Counted from the stretch's first letter, positions 46,510 to 58,841 are shown. The stretch is 64,000 nt of DNA from Juglans regia (GCF_001411555.2 NC_049903.1:9916362-9980361), one strand, 5' to 3'. The notes: generated by a model not told the origin, from the sequence alone. Made by a program: numbers and translations.

Positions 46510-49173
46510 TCAGCAACAAGCAACAGATGAAACTGAGAGAGGGTAACGGAAACTATTGGCATACTGGAAGGAGAGGCTTTCTCCAGGACCAAGAACCTCC
46601 CCGTCGTTGACAAGACAATCGTCGTAATAAATTCGCCTGAAAACTAGAGGATTTATCAGCCTGGCCGAGCTGAACCACCCACAACGGACGTGAATGTTGG
46701 AGATGCCGCAACCAGAGGCGCATACATTAAGAATCTGAACAGTGTAGCCTGGGATTCCATCTGGAAGTGGGGCTGTTTGGCCTTGAAATATGGCAATGTC
46801 ATCCTTGGAGCATGCTGTGCCGATCCGGTTCATGTCACCTCCGTCTGCAGCCAAAGCGTGCTAATTAGTCAACCTCACACTCCCATGCCATGCTCAGCTC
46901 AAGGATTGAGATGATGGATGTTATGCTTTAGGATTGCTGTGCATTGTCCCGAAGGATACTTTCTAGACCCACGCGAAGTTAAACTTCGACTCTTAAAAAG
47001 GCCTTCCAACTTACGGACCTAAGCCCATACTATTCCTGCCCTTATTGTATATGTAAGTTGGCCTAATGGACCCAAACAAGAAAAAAATATAGAAATGCTA
47101 AGCCCGGGTGGAATTCTGGCTCTGAGACCACTGCCACTATATATATATATATATATATTACGTATATTTTTATTTAAAGTAGCTATACAAGATTATTTTA
47201 TCTATTTTAGTGAATGGGATTTTTTTAGTATATTCTACATCCAATTAAAAATTATTCCTTTGTATAATTTAAATAATTTTTCTTTTTAAAAGACTACATT
47301 TACCATTTAACCATAAAATTAATTTAAACCCCCCCCCCCCAAAATAAAATAAAATAAAATAAATTTAAAAGAGGGTTAAAAACTGAATTGCACCACTTCA
47401 AAGTATTCGTAGACATGTAATAAATATACATATTTAATTAATTAAAAACGCTATATGCTATATTCTTATTCTATTTTTATATTTATTTGTACCGTATAAT
47501 ACTATCCATAACTATTGAATCAACTCTTGTTTTCTCAAGAGAATAAAAATAAACAGCTTATAATTAAGCATCAACAGTACCACACCAATATATATATAAT
47601 AAAATCGAATAGGATATAAATATAGTATATAATAATACTTTTAATTAAATATAACTGCATGCAGGTTTACTTTTGCCTCATTATATGATGAAAAATATTA
47701 TTTATAATGAGAGATGAGAATAAATTGAGAGAGAAAGAGAGACTAATCAAGAATATTATGGACAAGTGAATATTATCAACCACAATTAGAGGGTAATTAA
47801 TCATGTAAAGCTTGCATGTCTAGTACTACCACTACAAAAAAAAAAAAAAAAAAAAAAAAACCTAGCCAAAATGAGTATTTTTTGTCAAGATGAGTATATT
47901 AAATCATTTTTAATATTGAAAATAATTCATCTAAATTCCGGTCATAAATTCAAGTTTTTCTCGTATATATACTAGTCAGTCAGGCTGTATGTCTAAAGGA
48001 TTGGCTTCATCCCTGGGTCTACAGGTATATATTAGCTACCCGTGAAAGAGAAAGAGAGGCTTCAGTCAGTAATGACTGATGGAGGAGCTTGGTGGAGAGT
48101 TGCCCTTACCAGGTGATTGGAGTAGCTTCCGACTAAAGGCAGTGCTATTCTTCTTGGGAAAGACCAGCAATCTAATGCCAACTTCACCAACATGTTCCGT
48201 GTGAAACAGTACTGCATTGTATAAACACTGTCCCATTTCAAATTTTGAACAAACATGCACAGACAAAAAAAAAAAAGTCTAGCTGCTAGGTCTAGCCTCT
48301 GGTTTAAGTAGAGCAAGAACTAGCTGTATAGAAAAACAGACCGTCCGTAGAACTTAAATTTAGGACGTGATCACGTCCTTCACCAAAAATATCAGAGTTG
48401 GATTGAATCACCTTAAAACGATAAGAAGAGAAACCAACATTGGTTTCCCCATGCATGGATGGTCATCGGCTGGACAAAGAGTTTTAAGAAACTAAAAAGA
48501 ACAATATTGCATATATACTTGGATGCTCGTCTAGTACGTATATACTTACAATATCGAAAACTAAAGCACACTGCCATTTAAGCTACGACTGACTAGAGCT
48601 GCATGCTGGGCTGACAACAATGTCGAAGCATTCAAAGGAGGATCGGACGTGGGAAGATTTTACTCTCACTGCACTTTTTCTTTAAATATGTTATTTTATC
48701 ATTCAGTCGTATCTTTAGGTGATATTACAGGATATATTAAGACTAGTACTAGGTTTTTTTTTTTGGTTCAATGAAATGATGAAGGAAAAGGGCATGCACC
48801 AAATGTAATACAACGCAACATAAATATATATATATTCATAATCACTGATCAGTAAAATTAATCTTGTTCAAGTCATTTCTTTTTTACATTTTTTGGTCAA
48901 ACAGGAAAAAAACAATTAGCATGCAACGGCTGCATTACGTACGCTTCAAGTTGCAAACAAGGTCAAAACTAGTGCATAATTATCACACATAAATATAAGT
49001 TCGTTTTCACATCGTTGCACACAATGAGAGAGAGAGAGAGAGATGTTACCAACAAGCACAGCAAGAACAAAAGCGAAGATAATAACTGCAGAGTATAGAC
49101 ACACTCTCCTGACACCAAGGCTTCCTGGCAAACCTCCCATCATGGCCGACCTCCTTCTGCGTGTTCGAAGCAT
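46510..49173 (-). CDS. TPD1-like secreted cysteine-rich protein, 3 exons
   Basis: Predicted 186-residue member of the TAPETUM DETERMINANT1 family. TPD1 is the secreted ligand of the EMS1/EXS receptor kinase in anther cell fate; TPD1-like relatives act more widely. Exons: 49173-49050, 48211-48110, 46844-46510; phases 1 and 1 join cleanly. Exon 1 encodes a basic N-terminus and a hydrophobic segment (about 27-42, YSAVIIFAFVLAVLV), a signal peptide or anchor. Exon 2 carries SRKLLQSP, the RKLL motif seen before the mature domain in this family. Exon 3 holds the TPD1 domain (CSKDDIAIFQGQT, YTVQILNVCASGC, IHVRCGWFSSARLINP, YDDCLVNDG, GESLSFQYANSF) and its conserved cysteines, with an extra terminal Cys. 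The acceptor of exon 2 is the least certain part. Confidence 0.87.
47086..48060. other. TPD1-like intron 2 content
   Basis: AT-rich intron DNA with a (TA)n tract at about 47138-47158, a C10 run at about 47331-47340 followed by (AAAAT)n, and an A run of about 25 at 47836-47860. I see no coding remnants. Confidence 0.5.
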
Positions 49174-49560
49174 ACACAAAAAATTCCAGTGAAAACAGAA
49201 CGTCCCGTTTGAAATGTGCATTAGATAGATATGCTCAAGAAGTGGATAGAAAAATTAACAATGCTTAGTATAGGTGTTTAGGAGTAGTTAGGTACGTATC
49301 TAGCTAACCCATCATTTTAGCAGTACGAAGAAAAAAGAGATCAAGAGGAACAAAGGGGTCGAGGAGAGGGGGAGCTTGGTAGGGACCTTCAGGAGAATCC
49401 GGTGTAGACTCTGCTGAGGATGTTCTTGAACGAACTTCTTGTTAGAAAGACTGTATACTTCGCGCAGAGGAAAATAGGTGGAGAGTGATGTGGCCACACG
49501 GAGCAACTACAAGCAAATCTAATATTGAAGGGGCGTAAATGATGTGGGGGCGGTGACCAC

Positions 49561-49568
49561 ATTTATAG
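49561..49568 (-). promoter_or_regulatory. TATA box of the TPD1-like gene
   Basis: Minus strand CTATAAAT lies about 390 bp upstream of the chosen ATG, within GTGCTATAAATGTGG. It implies a leader of roughly 350 nt. Confidence 0.5.
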
Positions 49569-50729
49569 CACGAGCTCACTAGCTAGATCGAGAACTAGTA
49601 CTAGACGACAAAAGCCTGTAAATGTTTTTACGGTGCAGCCTGCCAGTGTATTTACTGCTGGCTTGCAACACGTATAGAGAAGGTTTTCAGGGTTTTCAGT
49701 GTTTCTTTGGTAGTACTCTGACTCAGTTATCGATCTCTTTGGGGGGCGGACATTGGAGCCCAATTGCCGGATTAAATTGAAGTTAAACAAATAAAAGTTG
49801 ACTAGCAAGAACAAGTTTTTGTATTCATTCGATCTTGGATTGTGAACAATCTTGTAATCTTACTAGTTCCAATACATGAAAAGGATGCACTAAATATTTT
49901 GTAAATATTTGCGATCGATGCAAATATCTATGTTTTGTGTTAAATATTTCCGTTCGAAGAGGAACATGGGGTCTGGAGATGTATGATTTTTATGTTAAAG
50001 GAGCAGGAGTACTTTGAATTTAAAACTGCAGTTTAACCCAACGATAAAGGCGAGAGCAATTATAACAGGCCGGTTCATATGGGTCACATAATCAACTAAA
50101 GCAGTCCTCGGTGAATACATTCCGGTCGGGTTTTTCAGTTTTTTCAGCATGCATATTTGAAAGGAGGGTTGAAACAGCAGGAAGTATAATTATTGACATA
50201 AATCTAATGGCATAAAATCCTCGTCGCGAGTTTTCCCAAGACGACGTTGCATGCACTTTAATTAATAGGCTTTGAATTAAGTATGACAAAAGGATCAAAT
50301 CAAGAGAGGTGCCGCATGCAGCTTTCTTGTTGCTGTCAATGTTTTAACTCTCTTTGCCATAATGACATAGAGACTCTTCATGTACTGCATAATTATAGAC
50401 TCACAGTTACAGTTAATTACATATTAAATGAAAGTGCATATGGCCTGCAGTGGGTGTGTCATGTCTAGCGAAATAAAGGCATAGGGTCAGAGAGACTCGG
50501 GCTTTTATGCAGAAGAGCCGCCAAAAGCAGGAGCAGCATACCAGGCTAGCTTTTTATTAGCGGCATAATTTACTGGCTTGTCTGTCCCACGCTCCACCCT
50601 TTTCCGACGTTAACCTCGTCAAGCTATCCACTTAAAAGTACATTGTCATCCTTACGTAATGTCTGTGTTGTGAATGTGTTTTGCACCTTTTGATCTAAAA
50701 AAGAAGAGAAAATGATAATCTTTTGAAGT
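49569..50729. other. Intergenic spacer upstream of the TPD1-like gene
   Basis: No gene, TE terminus or RNA gene recognised. It probably contains distal promoter sequence of the TPD1-like gene. Confidence 0.35.
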
Positions 50730-50936
50730 GGGCACTGCTATTGGTCCCGAATAGGTTATTTAATTTAATTTTTTTTTTTTATGTATTTTTTTAATCATCA
50801 TAAATATTTTTTAAAAGAATAAAAAAATCACAACATTATTAAAAAATATTTTTTTAATCATTCAGTTAAAAAAAAAAAAAAAAAAAAACATTCGAGACAC
50901 TTTGGATCCCGAATTCGGGACCCAAAGCATTTCCCT
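50730..50936. mobile_element. MITE, about 205 bp
   Basis: The ends are inverted: GGGCACTGCTATTGGTCCCGAAT at the left and ATTCGGGACCCAAAGCATTTCCC at the right. They are imperfect but clearly complementary. The interior is T/A-rich with an A run of about 22. Confidence 0.65.
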
Positions 50937-50980
50937 CTTTTGAATCCATATAATAAGAGTTGCACGGTGAATTTAGGTAC

Positions 50981-51830
50981 GAGAAAAGCTTCAGCTGGAT
51001 GGGTGTGAAAGAATTATTAACACTGGTCGATAACAAAACACCATGTAGGTATTCTAAGATGAGAAACTCTGCACCCGCATGCACTTGACGCCGTCTCCTT
51101 CTTTGTCTCCCTCTTCTATCTTTGTCATTTAGAAGCCAGTCCTCTCATTTCTCTCCCTCCCGAGCCCCATCTGCATTGGTTTTAGCAGCACTCGACGCCG
51201 ACGAATTGGTTTGAAAGGTAAAAAAATTTATGTTTGGCTTCTTTGTACGATTTCCTTCATTCTTGACAATCTTTTCTTTAGGTCTGTTTGGTCTGTTTCG
51301 GATGGGTGTGAAAGCCCCAAAACATCGTCTTCTATTTGGTCTGTGGTCATGGAACCTGCATGACTATTTTTTTCAAAACATTTTGTTCGCATGATTGAAA
51401 CTCTTGAAAGCTAGAAAGATGATGTAAAAGATATGATGTTATTGACCAAAAGCACCCACAGAGAACCTCAAGAAGATTCTACATGACGGCTGAGGTTGAA
51501 AATCTTCCAAGTTCATTTCTATTTCGAGCCTCTTTTTTTTCTTTTTTCTTTTTTCTGGACCAAGAAATAGATGGTGAAAGCACCAAAAGGCCTCTTATTC
51601 ACAAAACTATATACAAAGATGGGGATTGAGAGGGAGAGAAAGGAAAGAAATGAGAAGGCTGGCTTCGAAACGACGAACACAGATGGGGGAGGGAGAGGGA
51701 GAGAAAAAGAATGAGAGGACGTCGAGTATATGCGGGTGCTGAATTTCTCGTCTTAAAACGCCTACGTGACGTTTTGTTATTGGCTGGTGTGAATAATTCT
51801 TTCACGCCCATCCAATCCTAAGCTTCTCTC
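50981..51830. mobile_element. MULE-like non-autonomous element with long TIRs, about 850 bp
   Basis: Left arm about 50981-51175 and right arm about 51605-51830 are long imperfect inverted repeats. Shared blocks are GAGAAAAGCTT / AAGCTTCTCTC, GGATGGGTGTGAAAGAATTATT, GATAACAAAAC and CACCCGCATGCACT-like, then CTCCCTCTTCT-rich sequence. Flanks TTTAGGTAC and TCAAGGTAT could be a decayed 9-bp target duplication (6 of 9), as for Mutator. The interior has no transposase. The class is inferred from TIR length and TSD size. Confidence 0.65.
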
Positions 51831-52067
51831 TCAAGGTATATACCATTAATGTGATATATAAAAAACTTAATTGGTTAATTCTGCGTACAGATTTTCCTTG
51901 GTACATATGAAATTAAGAAAGAAATAAGATTAACCGGCCACTAATATTATTGATGGACCTTCTTAGCTGACCCGGCGGTCTTAATTTCTTGTTTTCTCCG
52001 GCCAATATAAATTAACGAAGCCTATATATGCAGATCTAACACAGACAGCCCTTTTGGTCACATTAAG

Positions 52068-52332
52068 ATCTGTTTGGTTGTTAAACTCATCTGAGTTCAA
52101 TTCAGTTCAGTCTAATTTTAAATTAAGTCTAACATTTAAATATTCAATTATTAAATTATTAAATTCATCTCAACTTAAAATCTCTTTACACATACAACTC
52201 ACAACCTTTTTAAACTTTTTATAAATACATCTAAACTCATCTTAGGTGGACTCGCAAAACTCACTCTATTATTAAAATTTACTATTATTTATAAAAAAAT
52301 TCAATTTAGCTCAACATCTTAACACAACCATG
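52068..52332 (-). mobile_element. GATGAG-family MITE (member 4)
   Basis: It starts TCTGTTTGGTTGTTAAACTCAT and ends TTTAGCTCAACATCTTAACAC, with inner CTCATCTCAACTTAAA-like and TTTTATAAATACATCTAAACTCATCT blocks. The ends are diverged, so the limits are approximate. Confidence 0.5.
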
Positions 52333-52738
52333 CACTATCTTAACACAACCACTGAAAATATTATTAATTAATGTTGGATTGCCATCATTGATCAAAATTA
52401 TTGAAAATGACGTCAAGATTAATATTTGGCATATATGTAAACACGCAACTCAATCATTATTGTTACATATGAAAAGAGACTAATTACAACCACTACATCA
52501 AAAATATAAGCAAGATCAGCTAGGTGCCCATCATGATCAGCTTGGCGCTCCAAACAACCATTGATCCAAGATTACCCTCCATGATCACCAGGAACACTAA
52601 TCAACTTAATTTCAAACCCTTTCATGATTTAATATTATATTGTAATTGCGTATGAGGTCGAAATTTGCTTGTATTAATGCACAAGACACGCAGTTTTGTC
52701 GTTCACGGGTCTTTTGCATTACGTGCCTAGCTCTCTAT

Positions 52739-52746
52739 TATATAAA
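52739..52746 (+). promoter_or_regulatory. TATA box of the DUF7722 gene
   Basis: TATATAAA lies about 125 bp upstream of the ATG at 52870, followed by a C/T-rich stretch and GAGCGAGCGAGAGAGAG just before the start. Confidence 0.6.
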
Positions 52747-52869
52747 CAAGTCCAGCCTTTTAAGAATTTGCTTCAAAACTCAATCAAACATCGATCTTGC
52801 ATCAAAGTCTTCAATCTCGTCTCTCCCTTAAGGTGAGCGAGCGAGAGAGAGAGAGATCAGAGCTGAGAC

Positions 52870-53187
52870 ATGGCCCTGAGCTGGATTCTACATTCTGCAT
52901 GCCATGTTCTCGCTGGGACGCCAAAGGACAATAATATGCAGAGGAACCAGATTATAGATCATCACCACCCCGCCAGTGAAGAACGTTGTCATGTGCAAGG
53001 AAATATATATCCTTCAGCATTCCAAATGCCTCTCCACTACCCTCGCTACAAGAAGGCGGACTACCAGAAGATGGAGGAGTGGAAAGTGGACCTTCTTCTC
53101 AAGCAGTACGGGCTCAAGTTTAAGGGCAATCTCGATGAAAAGAGGGCATACGCAATGGGTGCATTCTTATGGCCTGATCAATATTAG
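52870..53187 (+). CDS. DUF7722-like small plant protein, 105 aa
   Basis: Single-exon gene with a good TATA box. Residues 46-105 (YPSAFQMPLHYPRYKKADYQ, then MEEWKVDLLLKQYGL, then KRAYAMGAFLWPDQY) match the compact plant-only DUF7722 pattern: a LHYPRYxKADYE-type start and a GAFLWP end. The function is unknown. The N-terminal 45 residues are His/Asn-rich and variable. No signal peptide or membrane segment is visible. Confidence 0.8.
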   Translation: MALSWILHSACHVLAGTPKDNNMQRNQIIDHHHPASEERCHVQGNIYPSAFQMPLHYPRYKKADYQKMEEWKVDLLLKQYGLKFKGNLDEKRAYAMGAFLWPDQY

Positions 53188-53618
53188 TGAATCGAATTAG
53201 TGCATGCATGGCTTCATGCCTGCATGGACTGTTATATTTCTGTTTCAGAATGAAGGGACTGCATGCATCATGTGCCTGCATATGTCCTGCTAGGATGACC
53301 TGATCCCAATCTCTACAAAAACTACTGTGGTTTAATTTGTAGTAGTGTTTTTCAAACGTATGCTGTACAACCTAAGTAGAATGGTTTTCATTATAAGTGC
53401 ATGGAGAAACGATATTAGAATTATTACTTGTTTACGATTATGTAATAAAAATAATATTATTATAAATTTTATTTTTGATTTTTAGTTTTAATATGAATTT
53501 AAATTTAATAAAAAATATTATTATATTTAAAGTTGTAATCCTATCCATTGTGCTAGAATAAATGACAACATATATACTTCTTCAGTTGCAATTCATCATC
53601 ATGAGATCAGGTCATTTA

Positions 53619-53859
53619 GGCCTAGTTTGTTCTCACAATTCCTCTCAACTCATCTCATCTCATCCCATCTAATCATTATAATTTTTTCAAATTCTCACAC
53701 AAAAACAATTCATCAATTTTTTCAAATTTTAAAATTAAAATAATATTAAAAAAAATATATTTTAACAATATTTTATTTAAAATTAATCTCAACTCATCTC
53801 GTTTCATGTATAAAAACAACTCATCTCGATCGTCTCATCTATGAAAACAAACGAGGCCT
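53619..53859. mobile_element. GATGAG-family MITE (member 5), well-preserved ends
   Basis: Terminal inverted repeats AGGCCTAGTTTGTTCTCA and TGAAAACAAACGAGGCCT match at 16 of 18 positions. The interior carries CTCATCTCATCTCATC and TCATCTAATCATTATAAT. It is the best-delimited family member here. Confidence 0.75.
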
Positions 53860-55017
53860 TAATGATCAAGATTTCTTGAAAAATAAAATGTCTGTGGCTG
53901 AGAATTACGGCTCGATGAAATGAATCAATGACATTAATATTGGTAAAAACTGCAATCAGAAACTGAACCGATTTCCTGGTTTATATAGCTGGCGTTTCGC
54001 TTGTGTGTACTTATGTTTATAAGATGAGTGTGCATGCTGCATTAAATTTGAATAGAAAAAGAACATGACATCCTTCCTTATAATCACTCATCTCATTTGT
54101 AGTATTTGTTGCAATCTTCTCGATCGACAATGATTGCCAAGAGATTGTGAGCGGCCTCTTGTTATAAAAAAATATATATATAGGTTTAATTAATATATAT
54201 TGTTGATGAATCATATATAAAACTGGCATCAAACTTGGGAATTGTTAAATGCAAGTCTGGCTGTCAATTGGAGTACGTTACAGGAGGAGAGATTAGACGA
54301 ATTAATTAAGGAGGCATTAAATAGAATTAATTCAACCCCTGGTTGCTTAAATTGGGGGATGCCTGGCTGGACATGAAGAGACGTGATAATTCATAGAAAC
54401 ATCTTCAATCTTGCAAAGAAAGCGAGCCCTTATAAATTCATGATGTGTATGAAAGGCTCGAATGTCCTGTAAAATTTTGATTGGACCACATGCATGCATG
54501 TCACGCGATCGAAGTCTCTTTTGTCTGCGTTTTACCCTATCAACAATCAAAGAACAACGTACATAAATAAGAGAACAAATTCTTGTGATCAACTAGAAAA
54601 ATAATTAAAGTTGATGAGTTATTCCAGAAATTATTTAAATCTTGAGATCAAGTGCCATTACTGGCCATCGATCTCTAATTACCAGATATGCATGCTAGCT
54701 AGCAAGAAATTAGTGCTAGTATTTAAGAATAGATCTAGACCAGATCATGGAGATGATCAATATATTTTGGGCTCACGGAGATCAGGTTTCAAGACAAGAA
54801 AAAGAGTTTGTTTGTAAGGCACCATACAGTTAAAAAGCGAAGGTTTCACGAGTATCTAGTGAACATCCAATGAAATCTAACAAGCCTTTTGGGATTTTCG
54901 CTCGACGTTGTACGTACGGTACTTGCTCATGGAGGTCCTGCGAGGGTCTCCCGATCGAAGTCACTACTTCTTCTATATATGCTACGTTTTGCGATTTTTA
55001 GCTTTTTCCTCCCTTAA
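53860..55017. other. Intergenic spacer
   Basis: No gene supported. Short open frames lack recognisable domains. A small (TA)-rich stretch lies near 54170-54200. Confidence 0.4.
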
Positions 55018-55025
55018 ACTCTGTC

Positions 55026-56573
55026 TAGGGTCGAGCAAAAATTCAAAAATTCAAAAATTCGATTATACTGATCCGACTTTGACAAAACGGAATCTAATTG
55101 ATTTTTTTTTTTTAAAATTTTTTAGTTAGAGTTAAATGTGTCGTTTGACTGACTTTGACTCTGACTCCGACTCTAAAATCCGACTCCGATATGGTACATA
55201 TGTTATAAAAATATGTATTTATTTATATATTTATCATATATACTAATATTGTTAATTACAGTTATATAACTAGAACTTATATAATTAAATTCAATAATAT
55301 ACTAGTATGAGCTAATTATTATAAAATAATATTTACTTATACTATAATATAAATAAACTAATTAATGATAATTTAGTATATATAAACATCATAGTATTAC
55401 TCCATACATAATCAAATATAGAAATAAATTAGACACAAGTATTAATTTAAACAAGTATAGTCAGGGCAGGGTGGGGCCATGGCCCCCCAAAGGTTTGAAA
55501 ATATATATATATATATATATATATATTAATTTTTTATGATTTAATAGGATTAGATTAATCTCATCTTGTGTTGGTCCCCTCTCTAAAAAATTATCTTAGC
55601 CCCATCTATAAAATTATTTTGATCTTACAGATTATTTTGACCTAGAAATAGAACAAAAAATATTTTATTATAATTTTAACTTTGCTCGGTCCCCCGCAAC
55701 AAATTCTTGGTTCCGCTACTGAGTATAGTATAATAAGTTAATAACACATATATTAATTTACTAAAGTACTATAATATATAACATGTAATTAGACACTAGA
55801 AAGTCGATTATATAATTAATTTAGAAATAAGTTAGACATTAATATAATAACATGTAATACTAATGTATAATAACATGCAATTAAACACATATATTAATTT
55901 ACTAAAGTACTATAATATATAACATGTAATTAGACACTAGAAAGTTTATTATATAATTAATTTAGAAATAAGTTAGACCTTAATATAATAACATGTAATA
56001 CTAATGTATAATAACATGTAATTAAACACTATAGTATAAGTCTTGTATAAAAATAAATTAGACACTAGTATAGAAATAACTAATAAGTCTAGTATAATAA
56101 GCTAATAACACATAATATCAATTTACTAAAATATAATAACATGTCATTAGACACTAGAAATAAGTCTAGTGTAGAAATAAGTTATAAATAAGTTAGACAC
56201 GATTATAATATATATAATAACATGTAATTAGACACTAAAAATAATATCTAATACTATAGCTAGTATGCTAACATGTAATTAGACACTATATTATAAGTTT
56301 AGAATAAAAATAAGCTAGATATTAGTATAGAAGTAAATTAGCAATGAATGATTTAGTTTGTGTTTAATTTTTTCGAAAAATTGAAATTTGGAAGCTTACA
56401 AAAAGTTCTTTTTTAAATGAGCTAAATATGAAGTTAAAAAAAAAAGAAGCACAAAAAGTTAGAGTCGGATTATAGCCGACACAAGTCGGAGTCGGAATTC
56501 AGATTTGAACTCCAACAAAGTCAAAGTCGGATTTAGGGGGATCCAACTCCGACTAAATCGGTGCTCACCCCTA
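55026..56573. mobile_element. Non-autonomous hAT element, 1548 bp, 8-bp TSD
   Basis: Ends TAGGGTCGAGCA and TGCTCACCCCTA are terminal inverted repeats (10 of 12). Target duplications ACTCTGTC (55018-55025) and ACTCTATC (56574-56581) match at 7 of 8, the hAT length. Subterminal TCCGACTTTGAC and GTCAAAGTCGGA blocks are also inverted. The interior is AT-rich with tandem copies of a block around AACATGTAATTAGACACTAG and no transposase. A second hAT element is nested inside. Confidence 0.8.
55462..55721. mobile_element. Nested hAT-type MITE, 260 bp, perfect 8-bp TSD
   Basis: Starts CAGGGCAGGGTGG and ends GGTTCCGCTACTG. It is flanked by AGTATAGT at 55454-55461 and 55722-55729 with no mismatch. The interior has GGGGCCATGGCCCCCC and (TA)n. 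CAG...CTG ends with an 8-bp duplication fit hAT. It inserted into the larger hAT at 55026-56573. Confidence 0.85.
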
Positions 56574-56581
56574 ACTCTATC

Positions 56582-57435
56582 TACTCGGAGTAGTAGACTA
56601 CTCCTTTCCTTCAAGCATCTCCATCAACCCAATAACCATATTCTGGGTTTACAAAAAATAATACTTGAGGGTAATGCCCTTGATCAAGTGGTTCGAGTTC
56701 TTTAACAAGTTTTGCTGGAGTAGAATGGCCGGGGCAACTGATTGATGACACAAATTAAGAAGATCCCCCCATACTGTTTGCAATATTGGCAAGTGATGCT
56801 AAACGGACGGTGATGGTGCGGCACAGAGTCTTGTTAAAAAGGCTTTAGATTTGGTACGTATGATGTGTTGGATATAGAGTAGTACCTCCTTGCGCATCCA
56901 ACAAAATAAATGTGTCATATATATACCAGCTGGCAATATTGGCAAATTATTGAGAGTGAAAAGTTATTAAAAATAGAAGAAAATTGTAGCATTAATATTG
57001 AACAAATTAAGAAGGTGGATCCCCGCGGTCTGGCCTTGATCATTAATTCATTGCTGCATGGGGTCCATGTTGTTGCACAATACACATGCACAGATCTTGA
57101 CCTTCATATATACGTACGTATATATATAGTAGGTAAACATGATGAAGCTGCTCTTTAATCTTCTTGCCGTGTTATGTACGCAGTGCTGCATGCGGATCCC
57201 TGCTGTTTGCATGGTGTCAGCTAGAAGTTTCAAATAAAGCCCTTAATTTGTAGCAGCACCTTCGATCCATTTCTTTAACATTTGGTACCTTCTGCAAGAT
57301 CGGAGATCATTCTAATGGGGCAACGGACAGACTTGTGATTGTTTCGAAAATTCCTATTCAAGCCCCCTTTTTATGCAATTATTATGGTCATTTTTGTAAA
57401 TTCAGTCATAGTAGTACTCTATGTTTTAGGACTAC
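56582..57435. other. Intergenic spacer
   Basis: No supported gene. Short open frames at 56505-57158 lack domain features. Confidence 0.4.
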
Positions 57436-57441
57436 TATAAA
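57436..57441 (+). promoter_or_regulatory. TATA box of the DUF761-like gene
   Basis: TATAAA within ACTACTATAAATCAAG, 60 bp upstream of the ATG at 57496. Confidence 0.55.
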
Positions 57442-57495
57442 TCAAGAGGTACTCCATGTCACCCAGCATAACATTTCAAGATCAACCCATTAAAG

Positions 57496-58203
57496 ATGGA
57501 GCAAAATGATCGGGACCAGAAGCTCCTGCAAAATGCTGACAAGTTCAACAGGAAGTACAAGAAGTTCTTGGGAAGGACTTTGCAGTCTGTTATCTCAGTC
57601 TCATTATTTTCTTTGTTTCTTTGCTACTCCTCTGGCTTCTGCTTCTTTCGGCCCCATTCCTTCATTGTCTACTTCTCCGCATTCCTTTTTTCACTCTTCA
57701 CCCACACCCTCCAAAGGAGATACATATTTCTCATTTGTAATGCAATTCTTGCTATTCTAGCCAAGAGCTTATTTTCTAGCAGCTCTTCACCATCTGTGAC
57801 TGATATTGGTGGCCGTGACTTTTCAGCTTCTGATGTATTTGCAACGAAGACATCAGTTGCTGAGGAAGTCCAAGTCGGAAGTATTGGATTTGTAGATAAC
57901 CATGTCGCTCTTGTAGCTGAAGGAGGAGGAGAAGAAGAAGAAGAAGAAAATCTAGCAGATCAAGCTGAAAAACTACAAGTACAAGAAGATGGGTCGTCTT
58001 CTGGTGCAGAAAATGAACAAAGAGAAATTGAAGCTTTCATTGCAGATCATCAAGATGAAGCTGGGCGAGAAGAAGGAGAAGAAGAAGAAGAAGAAGTACC
58101 ACCGGAAGCAAATGATGAATTGAACAAAAAGTTCGAAGAATTCATTAGGAAGATGAAGGAAGAAATCAGGATTGAAGCCCAACGTCAACTAATTGCCGTC
58201 TAA
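57496..58203 (+). CDS. Acidic membrane protein with DUF761-like C-terminus, 235 aa
   Basis: Single-exon gene. After a basic N-terminus (KFNRKYKKFLG) come two hydrophobic segments, about 31-50 and 55-68, and a third at about 76-92, giving a hairpin-like membrane anchor. Residues 95-200 are Ser- then Glu-rich (runs of E at about 144-151 and 193-199), disordered and probably cytosolic. The end (DELNKKFEEFIRKMKEEIR, then EAQRQLIAV) matches the DUF761 pattern in which ELNKK..EFI..M precedes a basic tail. The molecular role of this plant family is unknown. The start is the first ATG after the TATA box. Confidence 0.75.
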   Translation: MEQNDRDQKLLQNADKFNRKYKKFLGRTLQSVISVSLFSLFLCYSSGFCFFRPHSFIVYFSAFLFSLFTHTLQRRYIFLICNAILAILAKSLFSSSSSPSVTDIGGRDFSASDVFATKTSVAEEVQVGSIGFVDNHVALVAEGGGEEEEEENLADQAEKLQVQEDGSSSGAENEQREIEAFIADHQDEAGREEGEEEEEEVPPEANDELNKKFEEFIRKMKEEIRIEAQRQLIAV

Positions 58204-58841
58204 TCATGACGTATATCCTGATCAGATGTATTATCCTGCTCCAAAATGCTTTGGTCTCTTTTTAAAATGACGAAGCTCTTTTTCTTTCTGATCATGTATC
58301 TTGCATTCATGCACGTAGAACTTAGCTTAATTCTGTCGTTAAGTTCTTTGTTTTAATCTTAAGCTGTGTGACTGTATGTTTTCTCCTTGTTCTTTTACTT
58401 CATCAAATTGAGAAAATTAAGCTTCAAATTAAGCTTAAGAAATTTACTATATATCAATTACTATTTACTCTTATATTCTATATTTATAATTTTTTTTATA
58501 GAGTGTAGAGATATTTTTATAAGAATATTTTTTATAAAATGTATGATATATCATAATAAATAGTATAATTGATGAGAAGAATTTTTTATTAAATATTAAT
58601 AACTTTATCTTCGCGAGTTTTGTGGAAAATACTAGAAAAGTAAAGTCCAGTAGTACTGTGAAGAATTTGGACGAAATATATACTATTTAGTGCCAAGAAT
58701 ATGATACCACCGTACTGCAATACAGTGACAAGAAACTTGAAAGCAGTACCTATATCGAACTTTTGTGTTGTCGCCACAATCGAACCTGTATTTCTTACTG
58801 CTTTTTAAGCAGCGTGGAAGCCGATAAAAGAAGGAAAATGA

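Noticed and set aside
49312..49506. Upstream frame in the TPD1-like leader
   Set aside because: Opens only from a TTG; treated as 5' UTR.
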